DNA of 6,985 nucleotides from Bacteroidota bacterium (GTDB taxonomy: Bacteria; Bacteroidota; Bacteroidia; Chitinophagales; Chitinophagaceae): the NCBI GenBank assembly GCA_030831005.1, contig JAURLW010000067.1, forward strand, positions 1 to 6,985, in the 5' to 3' direction. The notes under the pieces are model-generated. The model was not told the DNA's origin. It made no database searches and saw nothing but the letters and a program-made list of their open reading frames with translations. Of this stretch, positions 1 through 6,029 are shown in pieces (position 1 is the stretch's first letter; every line of letters begins with the position of its first letter). The translations under genes were made by a program, and so were the position numbers.

Positions 1-160
1 TAATAAAAACGCACGATTAACAATGATTCCAAAAATGAATCATATTTTCGTTGAAATTAACGGCGATGAGCAAGCTAATAAAGACAGTTATACCAATGCA
101 AGTTTGCCTATTGCTCCTTTATTGAGCAATGCCATTGTTCAATTTATAAAAGCCCTCTAA
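1..160 (+). CDS. Alpha/beta hydrolase, C-terminal fragment (5' end outside window)
   Basis: An open frame runs in from the left edge (first full codon at base 2) and ends at TAA 158-160, leaving the last 52 residues. The fragment reads ...IPKMNHIFVEI..., then an Asn/Asp/Lys-rich stretch, SYTNASLPI and finally IVQFIKAL. Serine hydrolases of the alpha/beta fold end this way: the MNH histidine would be the catalytic-triad His, followed by a short SY..LP loop and a last helix ending in a phrase like 'I..FI'. The active-site Ser and Asp lie upstream of the window, so substrate and localisation cannot be judged. The next gene starts 5 bases after the stop on the same strand, which suggests cotranscription with the NIF3 gene. 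The fold call is fairly safe, but a finer function is not possible. Confidence 0.7.
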   Translation, partial: NKNARLTMIPKMNHIFVEINGDEQANKDSYTNASLPIAPLLSNAIVQFIKAL

Positions 161-165
161 TACAT

Positions 166-1269
166 ATGTATACGGTTAAAACAATTACCCAAGCCATAGA
201 GCAAATGGCGCCATTAGCTTGGCAAGAAAGCTACGATAATAGCGGTTTGCAAGTGGGCGATCCTCATATGGACGTAAAAGGTGTATTGCTTTGCTTAGAT
301 ATTACCGAGGCCATAATAGAAGAAGCTATAGCAAAAAATTGCAACCTTGTTATTGCGCATCATCCTTTATTGTTTTCAGGATTAAAATCCATTACGGGAA
401 GTACTTATGTGGAGCGTATTGTTATGAAGGCATTACAACATAACATAGCCTTATATGCGGCTCATACCAATTTGGATAATTGGAAGCAGGGTGTAAATGC
501 TAAAATTGCTGAGAAACTAGGTTTGCAGCAAACACAAATATTGGCCCCTATTAGTCAAGCATTAAATCTATTATATTGCTATGCACCAGCTGCCATGGTG
601 CCCAAAATAGAAGCACATCTTTTTGAAGCAGGTGCAGGACAAGTGGGTAATTATTTCAATTGCTCTTTCCAAGTAGAAGGTTTGGGCGCTTTTCAAGGAA
701 ATGAGGATAGCTCACCCTTGATTGGTGCAGCAGGTGGACCAAGAGAGCAAGTAGCAGAAACCAGAATTGAGGTATTGGTGCCTAATCATGCCTTAATTAA
801 GGTGCTTGCCGCACTCAGAACTGCACATGAATACGAGGAAATTGCCTATGGAATCGTTCCCCTAAAAAATAAAAACCAAGATCTAGGTGCTGGTATGATT
901 GGCAATTTGGCAGAAGCCATGCCTGCAGAAGCTTTTTTAAAGCATTTAAAGGCCGCGCTACCTACAAGTTGTATCAAGTATACGGAATTATTAGACCGAC
1001 CTATTCAGCGCGTAGCGGTTTGTGGCGGCTCGGGAAGTTTCCTTTTAAAGGATGCCATTCAGGCAAAAGCCGACGTATTTATCACTTCAGATTTTAAATA
1101 TCATCAGTTTTTTGACGCTGATAAACAAGTAGTTATCGCAGATATAGGGCATTATGAGAGTGAACAATTTACCGTTGAAATATTTTACTCAATTCTTAAC
1201 GAAAAATTCCCTAATTTTGCCATTCTTTATTCCGAAAGGAATACAAATCCAGTAAATTATTTTATATAA
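166..1269 (+). CDS. NIF3-family dinuclear metal-centre protein (YqfO/YbgI type)
   Basis: This 367-residue protein is a NIF3/DUF34 member of the long form, in which a PII/CutA-like domain is inserted between the two halves of the metal-binding core. The N-terminal core (about 1-125) carries SYDNSGLQVGD (22-32), the metal-ligand pair AHHPLLFSG (64-72; H65, H66) and AAHTNLD (98-104; D104). The insert covers about 130-235. The C-terminal core has CGGSGSF (286-292), ITSDFKYH (306-313) and the closing IGHYESE (327-333), whose H329 and E333 match the family HxxxE metal ligands. Family structures are toroidal hexamers with two metal ions per subunit. The biochemical role is unsettled, and the database name 'GTP cyclohydrolase I type 2' is an over-annotation for most members. 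The ATG at 166 sits 5 bases after the upstream stop, has no clear Shine-Dalgarno sequence and gives the full N-terminus. The protein is probably cytoplasmic. Confidence 0.93.
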   Translation: MYTVKTITQAIEQMAPLAWQESYDNSGLQVGDPHMDVKGVLLCLDITEAIIEEAIAKNCNLVIAHHPLLFSGLKSITGSTYVERIVMKALQHNIALYAAHTNLDNWKQGVNAKIAEKLGLQQTQILAPISQALNLLYCYAPAAMVPKIEAHLFEAGAGQVGNYFNCSFQVEGLGAFQGNEDSSPLIGAAGGPREQVAETRIEVLVPNHALIKVLAALRTAHEYEEIAYGIVPLKNKNQDLGAGMIGNLAEAMPAEAFLKHLKAALPTSCIKYTELLDRPIQRVAVCGGSGSFLLKDAIQAKADVFITSDFKYHQFFDADKQVVIADIGHYESEQFTVEIFYSILNEKFPNFAILYSERNTNPVNYFI

Positions 1270-1270
1270 T

Positions 1271-2026
1271 ATGGCTACCGTAAAAGACTTTTCAATTGAA
1301 GAAAAATTAGTTGCAGTTCTAACTCTTCAAAAAATTGATTCAAAGATCGATGATATTAAGACCCTACAAGGCGAATTGCCTATGGAAGTGCGTGATTTGG
1401 AAGACGAAATCCAAGGATTGCAAACCCGAATCAATAATATCGACAATGAAATAGATATTATTAATTCTGTAATTGCGGAGCGTACGGCAGGTGAAAAAGA
1501 GGCGAAAGCAATGATTAAGAAATACGAAAAACAACAAGAAAACGTAAAGAATAGTCGTGAGTTTGAAGCTATCAATAAAGAAATTGAAATGCAAGAGTTA
1601 GAAGTGAAGCTTTGCGAGAAAAGAATTAAAGATGCTACTTTCGAATTACGTGATTTCCAAAATCAACGTTTGAAAACGGAAGAGAAAATGGCTATCGTTC
1701 AAGAAGCTTTAGATGTAAAACAAGTAGAGCTTTCTAAAATTATTGCTAGCACTGAAAAAGAAGAAAAAGTATTGGTAGCAAAATCTACAGAAGCTAAAGC
1801 TCATGTAGACGAGCGTTTATTAGCTGCTTACGATAGAATCAGAACGAACTATAAAAATGGTATTGCTGTAGCAGCGGTTTCTAGAGAATCTTGCGGTGGT
1901 TGCTTTAACGTAGTGCCTCCTCAACGTCAATCTGAAATTCGCCAACGCAAAAAAATTATTACTTGCGAGCATTGCGGTCGCGTATTAGTAGATACAGATT
2001 TATTTGAAGCTACTAAAATTAGCTAA
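1271..2026 (+). CDS. Coiled-coil C4-type zinc-ribbon protein (DUF164/zf-RING_7 type)
   Basis: This 251-residue protein is mostly a long charged coiled coil (about residues 10-185, rich in Glu, Lys, Gln and Ile/Leu heptads), followed by a C-terminal zinc ribbon. The ribbon has two CxxC knuckles, CGGC (208-211) and CEHC (232-235), separated by VPPQRQSEIRQRKKI, a spacing and sequence typical of the family. Relatives include Helicobacter HP0958/FlgZ, for which RNA and flagellar-protein binding has been reported. Bacteroidota copies usually sit beside a NIF3 gene, as here, and no flagellar genes are in view. The ATG lies one base after the NIF3 stop, so the two are very likely translated from one mRNA. 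A nucleic-acid or protein-binding adaptor role is inference; the molecular function in this phylum is unknown to me. A strong hairpin terminator follows 14 bases after the stop. Confidence 0.9.
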   Translation: MATVKDFSIEEKLVAVLTLQKIDSKIDDIKTLQGELPMEVRDLEDEIQGLQTRINNIDNEIDIINSVIAERTAGEKEAKAMIKKYEKQQENVKNSREFEAINKEIEMQELEVKLCEKRIKDATFELRDFQNQRLKTEEKMAIVQEALDVKQVELSKIIASTEKEEKVLVAKSTEAKAHVDERLLAAYDRIRTNYKNGIAVAAVSRESCGGCFNVVPPQRQSEIRQRKKIITCEHCGRVLVDTDLFEATKIS

Positions 2027-2040
2027 TCAAGATCCTTATA

Positions 2041-2075
2041 AAAAAAAGAGCCAGTTTTATACTGGCTCTTTTTTT
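2041..2075. terminator. Bidirectional intrinsic terminator between convergent operons
   Basis: A perfect 15-bp inverted repeat (AAAAAAAGAGCCAGT / ACTGGCTCTTTTTTT) encloses the 5-base loop TTTAT... read as TTTAT at 2056-2060. The GC-containing core is GAGCCAGT/ACTGGCTC, and the flanking seven A/T pairs supply a U-tract in both directions. On the + strand it ends the NIF3/zinc-ribbon unit. On the minus strand it ends the arsenic operon. The arsC stop codon (2059-2057) falls in the loop, so one arm is also coding sequence for ArsC. Confidence 0.92.
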
Positions 2076-2485
2076 ATGTGTGCTGCTATAAATTGTTTAC
2101 AATAAACTTTAATTTCCTCTCGTACCGCTCTAAAAGCTTCTCTAATTTCCTCTTCACTGCCTGTAGCTTTAGCTGGATCAGGAAAATTATGATGGAATTT
2201 TAAGGCACTGCTTGGGAAATAGGGACAGCGTTCTTTGGCATGGTCACATACGGTAATAACATAATCGAAAGGTATATCCTGGTATTCTAGTATGTGATTA
2301 GAGGTGTGTCCACTGATATCTATGCCATCTTCTTGCATGGTCGCTATGGCCCTTGGGTTTACGCCATGGGTTTCTACGCCTGCGCTATATACTAGAGCTG
2401 TACCTTGGGCATAATGTCTTAAATAGGCTTCTGCTAGCTGACTTCTGCAGCTGTTGCCCGTACATAATACTAAAATTTGTTTCAT
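2057..2485 (-). CDS. arsC: Arsenate reductase ArsC, thioredoxin-coupled (LMW-PTPase fold)
   Basis: This 142-residue cytoplasmic enzyme reduces arsenate to arsenite, the species that ArsR senses and Acr3 exports. The phosphate-binding loop CTGNSCRS (8-15) gives the CX5R signature with nucleophile C8 and R14. The redox pair lies in VCDHAKERCP as C80 and C87, matching the Cys82/Cys89 relay of the Staphylococcus aureus pI258 enzyme. FPDPA (101-105) supplies the general acid D103. These three cysteines mark the thioredoxin-dependent class rather than the glutaredoxin-dependent E. coli R773 class. The thioredoxin partner is not in the window. The ATG is only 4 bases after the acr3 stop, preceded by AAGCA, so translation is probably coupled. 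It is the last gene of the operon. Its final codons (KKEPV) lie inside the terminator stem and the stop is in the loop. Confidence 0.95.
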   Translation of the reverse strand: MKQILVLCTGNSCRSQLAEAYLRHYAQGTALVYSAGVETHGVNPRAIATMQEDGIDISGHTSNHILEYQDIPFDYVITVCDHAKERCPYFPSSALKFHHNFPDPAKATGSEEEIREAFRAVREEIKVYCKQFIAAHIKKEPV

Positions 2486-2489
2486 TGCT

Positions 2490-3536
2490 TTAATTTTTAG
2501 GATTATACCATTTCTTTTTAAAGTAAAAGGCTACTTGAACCAATATTATTAAGGCCGGCACTTCTACTAGTGGACCAATAACTCCTGCAAAAGCCTGTCC
2601 GCTATGTATGCCAAAAACACCAATGGCTACCGCAATGGCTAATTCAAAATTATTGCCCGCTGCAGTAAAAGCTATAGCTGTATTGGTTGCATAATCGGCT
2701 CCTAATTGCTTACCTATGATAAAACTACCTATAAACATGATAGCAAAATAAATAACTAAGGGTAAGGCAATGAGCAATACATCGAAAGGGATGCTTACAA
2801 TCAATTGGCCTTTTAAGGTAAACATGACCATGATGGTAAACAATAATGCGATCAAGGTTAGTGGACTTACTCTTGGAATAAACTGCTCTTGAAACCAAGT
2901 AGCACCTTTAATGTTTATTAATAGGTTTCTGGATAAAATGCCCAGCATAAACGGTATTCCCAAGTAAATGCCTACCGATTTAGCAATGGCGCCGATAGAA
3001 ATATCTAGGCTGCTTCCTTTATAGCCAAAATAAGTAGGAAGAACAGTAATGAAAATGTAAGCATAAAAACTATAGAGCACCACTTGCAATAGGGCATTAG
3101 CTGCTACCAATCCCGCTGCATAGGCATTATTACCATTGGCAAGATCTATCCATACTACTACCATGGCAATGCAAGGCGCAAGACCAACTAATATTAGTCC
3201 TTGCATGTAGTCAGGATGCGATGGTAATAGCCATAGCGCCAATCCAAACATCAATATAGGCCCTACGACTAGGGTTAAGAAAAGAGAATAAGCAAGCAAT
3301 TTCCATTGGCTAAATATTTGTTTTAATTCACTCAATTTTACTTTCGTAAAAGGAGGATACATCATAATGATAAGACCAATAGCAATAGGGATATTGGTGC
3401 TGCCCTTAGAAAAACTATTGATAAAGCTAGCCGCATTGGGTATAAAATAGCCTATGCTAATGCCTATGAGCATGGCGCTAAAAATCCATACGGTTAAATA
3501 GCGATCTAAAAAGGATAGTTGTTTTTTGTGTTCCAT
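2490..3536 (-). CDS. acr3: Acr3-family arsenite efflux permease
   Basis: This 348-residue inner-membrane protein has about ten hydrophobic helices and belongs to the Acr3 (ArsB-equivalent) branch of the bile/arsenite/riboflavin transporter superfamily. It extrudes arsenite as trivalent oxyanion, driven by the proton-motive force. Family marks are FLDRYLTVWIF (9-19), IMMYPPFTKV (57-66), the helix-4 motif GLAPCIAMVVVW with the conserved cysteine C122, DLANGN (131-136), and AAGNNFELAIAVAIGVFG (292-309) containing the conserved glutamate E299. C122 and E299 correspond to residues shown to be essential in other Acr3 proteins. The length is normal. The ATG lies 10 bases after the stop of the preceding DUF6428-type gene, preceded by AAGCA like arsC. 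It is the third gene of the arsenic operon. Confidence 0.95.
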   Translation of the reverse strand: MEHKKQLSFLDRYLTVWIFSAMLIGISIGYFIPNAASFINSFSKGSTNIPIAIGLIIMMYPPFTKVKLSELKQIFSQWKLLAYSLFLTLVVGPILMFGLALWLLPSHPDYMQGLILVGLAPCIAMVVVWIDLANGNNAYAAGLVAANALLQVVLYSFYAYIFITVLPTYFGYKGSSLDISIGAIAKSVGIYLGIPFMLGILSRNLLINIKGATWFQEQFIPRVSPLTLIALLFTIMVMFTLKGQLIVSIPFDVLLIALPLVIYFAIMFIGSFIIGKQLGADYATNTAIAFTAAGNNFELAIAVAIGVFGIHSGQAFAGVIGPLVEVPALIILVQVAFYFKKKWYNPKN

Positions 3537-3546
3537 TGCTTATAGT

Positions 3547-4020
3547 TTAACAGCAGCCACTGCCAGGCTCGCATACATTATTGATAATTGGTAAGTCCGC
3601 TAAAGGTTTTTTAGTTTTTTGAGTTGGAATGCCACATTGATCGGGCGCTAAGCAATTCGTTTGCGTAGCTATTAGTTGAAAACTGTTTCCATTATAGGAA
3701 AGGGCATATTTACTAATGCTACTCGCTTGATATTCTATTTCAATTTCTAATGCATCTAAATCAAATAGTTTGTTGGACTGTTGAATGATAGCAATTAGTT
3801 TATCAGCATGCAAACGATGAGCAGTATCATCGGCTACCCATAATTGCATACTTGCTTTTCGTTCTTTTCTAATGGCCATGCCGCAATCGATATAGTTTTT
3901 TTCTACACTACCTACTTCGGTTACATGAAAATGTAAGGGTACGGTTTCGTTATTAGGCAAGGTGAATATCAGCTCCTTGCAAGTAGACAGATGGTCTACA
4001 AATTGTTGAATCGTCATCAT
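3547..4020 (-). CDS. DUF6428-type protein of the arsenic operon, cysteine-rich C-terminus
   Basis: I recognise this as the small uncharacterised protein commonly found between arsR and acr3 in Bacteroidota, annotated as DUF6428; the name is from memory. From the chosen start it is 157 residues, soluble, with no signal peptide or membrane helix. Visible marks are VPLHFHVTEVGSV (27-39), YIDCGMAIRKE (43-53), MQLWVADD (58-65), TNCLAPDQCGIPT (121-133) and the tail CEPGSGCC (150-157). Seven cysteines (14, 46, 123, 129, 150, 156, 157) and two His in HFH make metalloid or metal binding plausible but unproven. Start choice: a longer frame opens with TTG at 4026, but ATGATG at 4020 overlaps the arsR stop as TAATG, the standard coupled-restart arrangement, so ATG 4020 is preferred. 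The function is unknown; an arsenite chaperone or accessory sensor is speculation. Confidence 0.85.
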   Translation of the reverse strand: MMTIQQFVDHLSTCKELIFTLPNNETVPLHFHVTEVGSVEKNYIDCGMAIRKERKASMQLWVADDTAHRLHADKLIAIIQQSNKLFDLDALEIEIEYQASSISKYALSYNGNSFQLIATQTNCLAPDQCGIPTQKTKKPLADLPIINNVCEPGSGCC

Positions 4021-4355
4021 TAGCAACAGGTTTTATTAGATGAATTATATGTAGTGTTCATAAATTGATTTAAAAGCAATTGTGCTTTTTCCCATTCTTT
4101 CTCGTTGATGCAATAGCAGGTACTAGCGCCACTAATAGTGCCTTTTAGTAATCCAGCATTTTTAAGCACTTTTAAATGCTGCGATATGGTAGCTTGCGAT
4201 AAGGACAATTCATCGACAATAGATCCGCAAATACAACTTTTTTGCTTACTGATAAACTGCAGTATAGCTATGCGTGCCGGGTGGGCAAGTGCATGCGTTA
4301 AAGTAGCCAATGCCAATTGCTTTTTAGTATAGGTATGTAGTTTACTTGTTCCCAT
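4020..4355 (-). CDS. arsR: ArsR-family arsenite-responsive repressor
   Basis: This 111-residue winged-helix repressor of the ArsR/SmtB family would bind the operon's own operator and release it on binding arsenite. It shows HALAHPARIAILQFI (21-35), then KSCICGSIVDELSLSQATISQHLKVLKNAGLL, in which the recognition helix is SQATISQHLKVL. The wing and dimerisation part follow with KGTISGASTCYCI. C41 and C43 lie at the start of the helix before the recognition helix, close to the classical CxC metalloid site of ArsR (ELCVCDL in E. coli). A second CxC is C80/C82, and the protein ends in C110-C111. Which cysteines ligate arsenite cannot be decided by reading. No other Met is available upstream in frame, so ATG 4355 is the start, and it lies inside the candidate operator palindrome. 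It is the first gene of the arsenic operon. Its stop overlaps the next start (TAATG). Confidence 0.95.
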   Translation of the reverse strand: MGTSKLHTYTKKQLALATLTHALAHPARIAILQFISKQKSCICGSIVDELSLSQATISQHLKVLKNAGLLKGTISGASTCYCINEKEWEKAQLLLNQFMNTTYNSSNKTCC

Positions 4356-4386
4356 TTATTCATCGCAATATTACGATGAATAAATG
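4353..4386. promoter_or_regulatory. Candidate ArsR operator: 34-bp palindrome over the arsR start
   Basis: Arms CATTTATTCATCG (4353-4365) and CGATGAATAAATG (4374-4386) are perfect 13-bp inverted repeats. The 8-base spacer CAATATTA is itself palindromic apart from its outermost pair, so 32 of 34 positions are symmetric. ArsR/SmtB dimers bind imperfect palindromes of about 30 bp just upstream of their own gene, which fits in position and size. On the minus strand the spacer reads TAATATTG, one mismatch from the Bacteroidota -7 element TAnnTTTG, so a bound repressor would block the polymerase. The arsR ATG (4355-4353) is in the outer arm. Operator function is inferred from symmetry and location. 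Confidence 0.8.
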
Positions 4387-4436
4387 AAAAACAGAAATAA
4401 TATTTTTTTAGTAATTTAGAGTTTCAATAAAAAAAC

Positions 4437-4847
4437 ATGAGAAGCATTATCATTAATATACTAGCGATATTGGTTGGCGTCTTAATTGGAGGCATTGTCA
4501 ATATGGCTATTGTAATGTCTGGCGGTTTTCTGATAGCACCACCTCAAGGTGCAGATTTAACAACTGAAAAAGGATTATTAGCAGCTATGCCTTTAATGGA
4601 ACCTAAGCATTTCCTAATGCCCTTTTTAGCGCATGCTATTGGTACTTTTGTAGCGGCGTATCTCGCTACCCGTTTCTCTAAAACAAAAGCTATTCGTATT
4701 CCTATAATTATTGCTGCTTTGTTTTTTATAGGCGGACTGATAGATGTATTAGAATTGCATGCACCAATTTGGTTTTCTTGTACAGACTTAGCGCTAGCCT
4801 ATTTCCCAATGGCTTTCTTAGCCTATAAATGGGCAAAAAGAGATTAG
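4437..4847 (+). CDS. Small four-helix membrane protein of unknown function
   Basis: This 136-residue hydrophobic protein resembles a hypothetical membrane protein widespread in Bacteroidota, for which I know no function. Four probable membrane helices lie at about 4-28, 60-78, 86-106 and 115-132. The first loop contains IAPPQGADLTTEKGL and MEPKHFLMPFLAHAIGT, and the second hairpin contains GGLIDVLELHAPIWF. Pro-rich PPQGAD and the PKHF...H motif look like the most characteristic parts. It starts at ATG 4437 with an A-rich leader (AATAAAAAAAC). It is divergent from arsR across only 81 bases that hold the candidate ArsR operator, so arsenic-responsive expression is possible but not shown. The GNAT gene follows after 29 bases on the same strand. 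It may simply be a neighbour rather than part of arsenic resistance. Confidence 0.8.
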   Translation: MRSIIINILAILVGVLIGGIVNMAIVMSGGFLIAPPQGADLTTEKGLLAAMPLMEPKHFLMPFLAHAIGTFVAAYLATRFSKTKAIRIPIIIAALFFIGGLIDVLELHAPIWFSCTDLALAYFPMAFLAYKWAKRD

Positions 4848-4876
4848 TTGTTGAAAATTTAAATCACTAAATAAAC

Positions 4877-5392
4877 TTGTCTATTCATACTCGTAGGGTT
4901 ACAAAAGGCGACTTATTGTTGCTTCAAGATATTTCAAAAACTACTTTTTGGGAGGCCTTTTCGCATAGTAATACGGAAGCCGATATGGCTATGTATTTGG
5001 AGGAACAACTTTCTTTAGATAAACTAAAAACAGAGTTAGAAAATCCCCACACAGAATTTTATTTTGCATCATTAGACAACCAGGTGATTGCTTATTTAAA
5101 ATTAAATTTTGATACTGCTCAAACAGCAATCAAAGATAAAGCTGCTTTAGAAATTGAACGCATTTATGTATTACAAGCATTCCATCGTAAAAAAATTGGA
5201 ACAGCTTTATTAGCAATAGCCTTACAAAAGGCTAAAGAAATTAAAGCACCTTTTATTTGGTTAGGCGTTTGGGAGCACAATAAACAAGCGCTTGATTTCT
5301 ATAAACAACAAGGATTCGAGGCATTCGATCAACACATCTTTAAACTTGGAAATGACGAGCAAACTGATTTGTTGATGTGTTTAAAGCTCTAG
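4877..5392 (+). CDS. GNAT-family N-acetyltransferase, PaiA-like, TTG start
   Basis: This 171-residue cytoplasmic acetyltransferase transfers acetyl from acetyl-CoA to an amine. The GNAT core is clear: an N-terminal beta-helix part (THTRRVTKGDLLLLQDIS-like), LEIERIYVLQAFHRKKIGTALL (91-112) with the acetyl-CoA pyrophosphate loop HRKKIGTA, and WLGVWEHNKQALDFYKQQGF (128-147). The whole layout, including EIERIY, WLGVWE.N..A..FY...GF and the tail DEQTDLLM (160-167), closely matches what I recall of Bacillus subtilis PaiA, a spermidine/spermine acetyltransferase. Polyamine acetylation is therefore a reasonable guess, though substrates vary in this family. Start: the frame has a stop at 4868-4870 and no ATG before Met37, while alignment with PaiA requires the N-terminal part, so TTG 4877 is the start. 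It probably shares a transcript with the membrane-protein gene 29 bases upstream. Confidence 0.9.
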   Translation: MSIHTRRVTKGDLLLLQDISKTTFWEAFSHSNTEADMAMYLEEQLSLDKLKTELENPHTEFYFASLDNQVIAYLKLNFDTAQTAIKDKAALEIERIYVLQAFHRKKIGTALLAIALQKAKEIKAPFIWLGVWEHNKQALDFYKQQGFEAFDQHIFKLGNDEQTDLLMCLKL

Positions 5393-5402
5393 TATTCTAT
5401 CG

Positions 5403-6017
5403 CTAAGCTAATTCGAAACTACCGTACACAAAATTTTGAATAGCTCCAGATGGGGTAATATGATCTTCTCTTTGAAAGCCTAAAGCTTTGCAATGGATAC
5501 GTTCAAAAACAGCTTGCATGCTAGCTTCATCATATTGCTGAATGCTTAGCCCACTACATTTTTGTGGGCCATCTACAGAGAAGCTAGCTATTACTAATTT
5601 TCCGTTCACTGCTTTTTTTACAACTTTTAAATATTGTTCTATTTGATGGGCAGTTGTTTGGAAATGAAAAGCGGCTCTATCATGCCAAAAATCATATGTT
5701 GTACTTGGCTCAAAAGTTAAGATATCACTTACAATCCACGTAACCTTGTTTGCTGCATCGCCTAAGCGCGCTTGTGCTCTTTCAAGTGCTTTAGCAGATA
5801 TGTCTAAGACGCTAATATTGGTATAACCTTCAGCTAATAAATGATCTACTAAATGGCTATCGCCACCACCGATATCAATGATCTTAGCATTTTTATCCAA
5901 ATTAGCTGCTTTAATAATAGCTAAAGAAAGCGCTGGTATAGCTTGCGTCCAGCTTACTTCGTGCGCTTGTTTGGTCGTATATATGTTTTCCCAATGGGTG
6001 CTTATTGTAGATTCCAT
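5403..6017 (-). CDS. Class I SAM-dependent methyltransferase
   Basis: From ATG 6017 this is a 204-residue Rossmann-fold methyltransferase. It begins HWENIYTTKQAHEVSW (8-23), the usual opening of this small-methyltransferase group, so the in-frame ATG at 6080, which adds 21 residues with no family resemblance, is less likely. Motif I, IIDIGGGDSHLVDHL (46-60), forms the SAM glycine loop. D72 in VLDIS is the expected acidic ribose ligand, and SDIL (97-100) supplies motif III. DFWHDRAAFHF (109-119) and FSVDGPQKCSGL (146-157) are group-specific. The substrate cannot be told. It is a different type from the ArsM arsenite methyltransferases, lacking their several spaced cysteines, so its nearness to the ars operon should not be read as ArsM. 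On the minus strand GATATTTG (6029-6022) resembles a Bacteroidota -7 element only 4 bases before the ATG. It converges with the GNAT gene across 10 bases. Confidence 0.88.
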   Translation of the reverse strand: MESTISTHWENIYTTKQAHEVSWTQAIPALSLAIIKAANLDKNAKIIDIGGGDSHLVDHLLAEGYTNISVLDISAKALERAQARLGDAANKVTWIVSDILTFEPSTTYDFWHDRAAFHFQTTAHQIEQYLKVVKKAVNGKLVIASFSVDGPQKCSGLSIQQYDEASMQAVFERIHCKALGFQREDHITPSGAIQNFVYGSFELA

Positions 6018-6021
6018 GCTA

Positions 6022-6029
6022 CAAATATC
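6022..6029 (-). promoter_or_regulatory. Possible -7 promoter element before the methyltransferase gene
   Basis: GATATTTG matches the Bacteroidota TAnnTTTG -7 consensus at five of six fixed positions, with TTTC 17 bases upstream as a weak -33 element. If real, transcription would start at about the ATG 6017, giving a leaderless or nearly leaderless mRNA and excluding the longer start at 6080. Such short motifs occur by chance in A/T-rich DNA. Confidence 0.3.

Noticed and set aside
1327..1594. Two minus-strand open frames of 76-82 codons, hydrophobic and Phe/Ser/Ile rich
   Set aside because: They are antisense to the coiled-coil part of the zinc-ribbon gene; Glu/Lys-rich codons read backwards give Phe/Leu/Ser. 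No family resemblance.
4138..4332. Plus-strand frame of 64 codons inside arsR
   Set aside because: It lies fully antisense to a well-supported arsR gene and shows no recognisable protein features.
4412..4419. TAATTTAG as a promoter -7 element for the membrane-protein gene
   Set aside because: It has one mismatch to TAnnTTTG and no -33 partner at the right distance; too weak to list in such A/T-rich DNA.
2041..4436. Arsenic operon as part of a mobile element
   Set aside because: No transposase, integrase, terminal inverted repeats or att-like duplication is seen at its borders, and base composition looks like that of the neighbours.
5393..5402. Terminator between the convergent GNAT and methyltransferase genes
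   Set aside because: Only 10 bases separate the stops and no stable stem with a T-tract is visible there.
5403..6017. Methyltransferase as ArsM (arsenite methylation) because of the nearby ars operon
   Set aside because: It lacks the set of spaced conserved cysteines of ArsM, is shorter, and is not in the ars operon.
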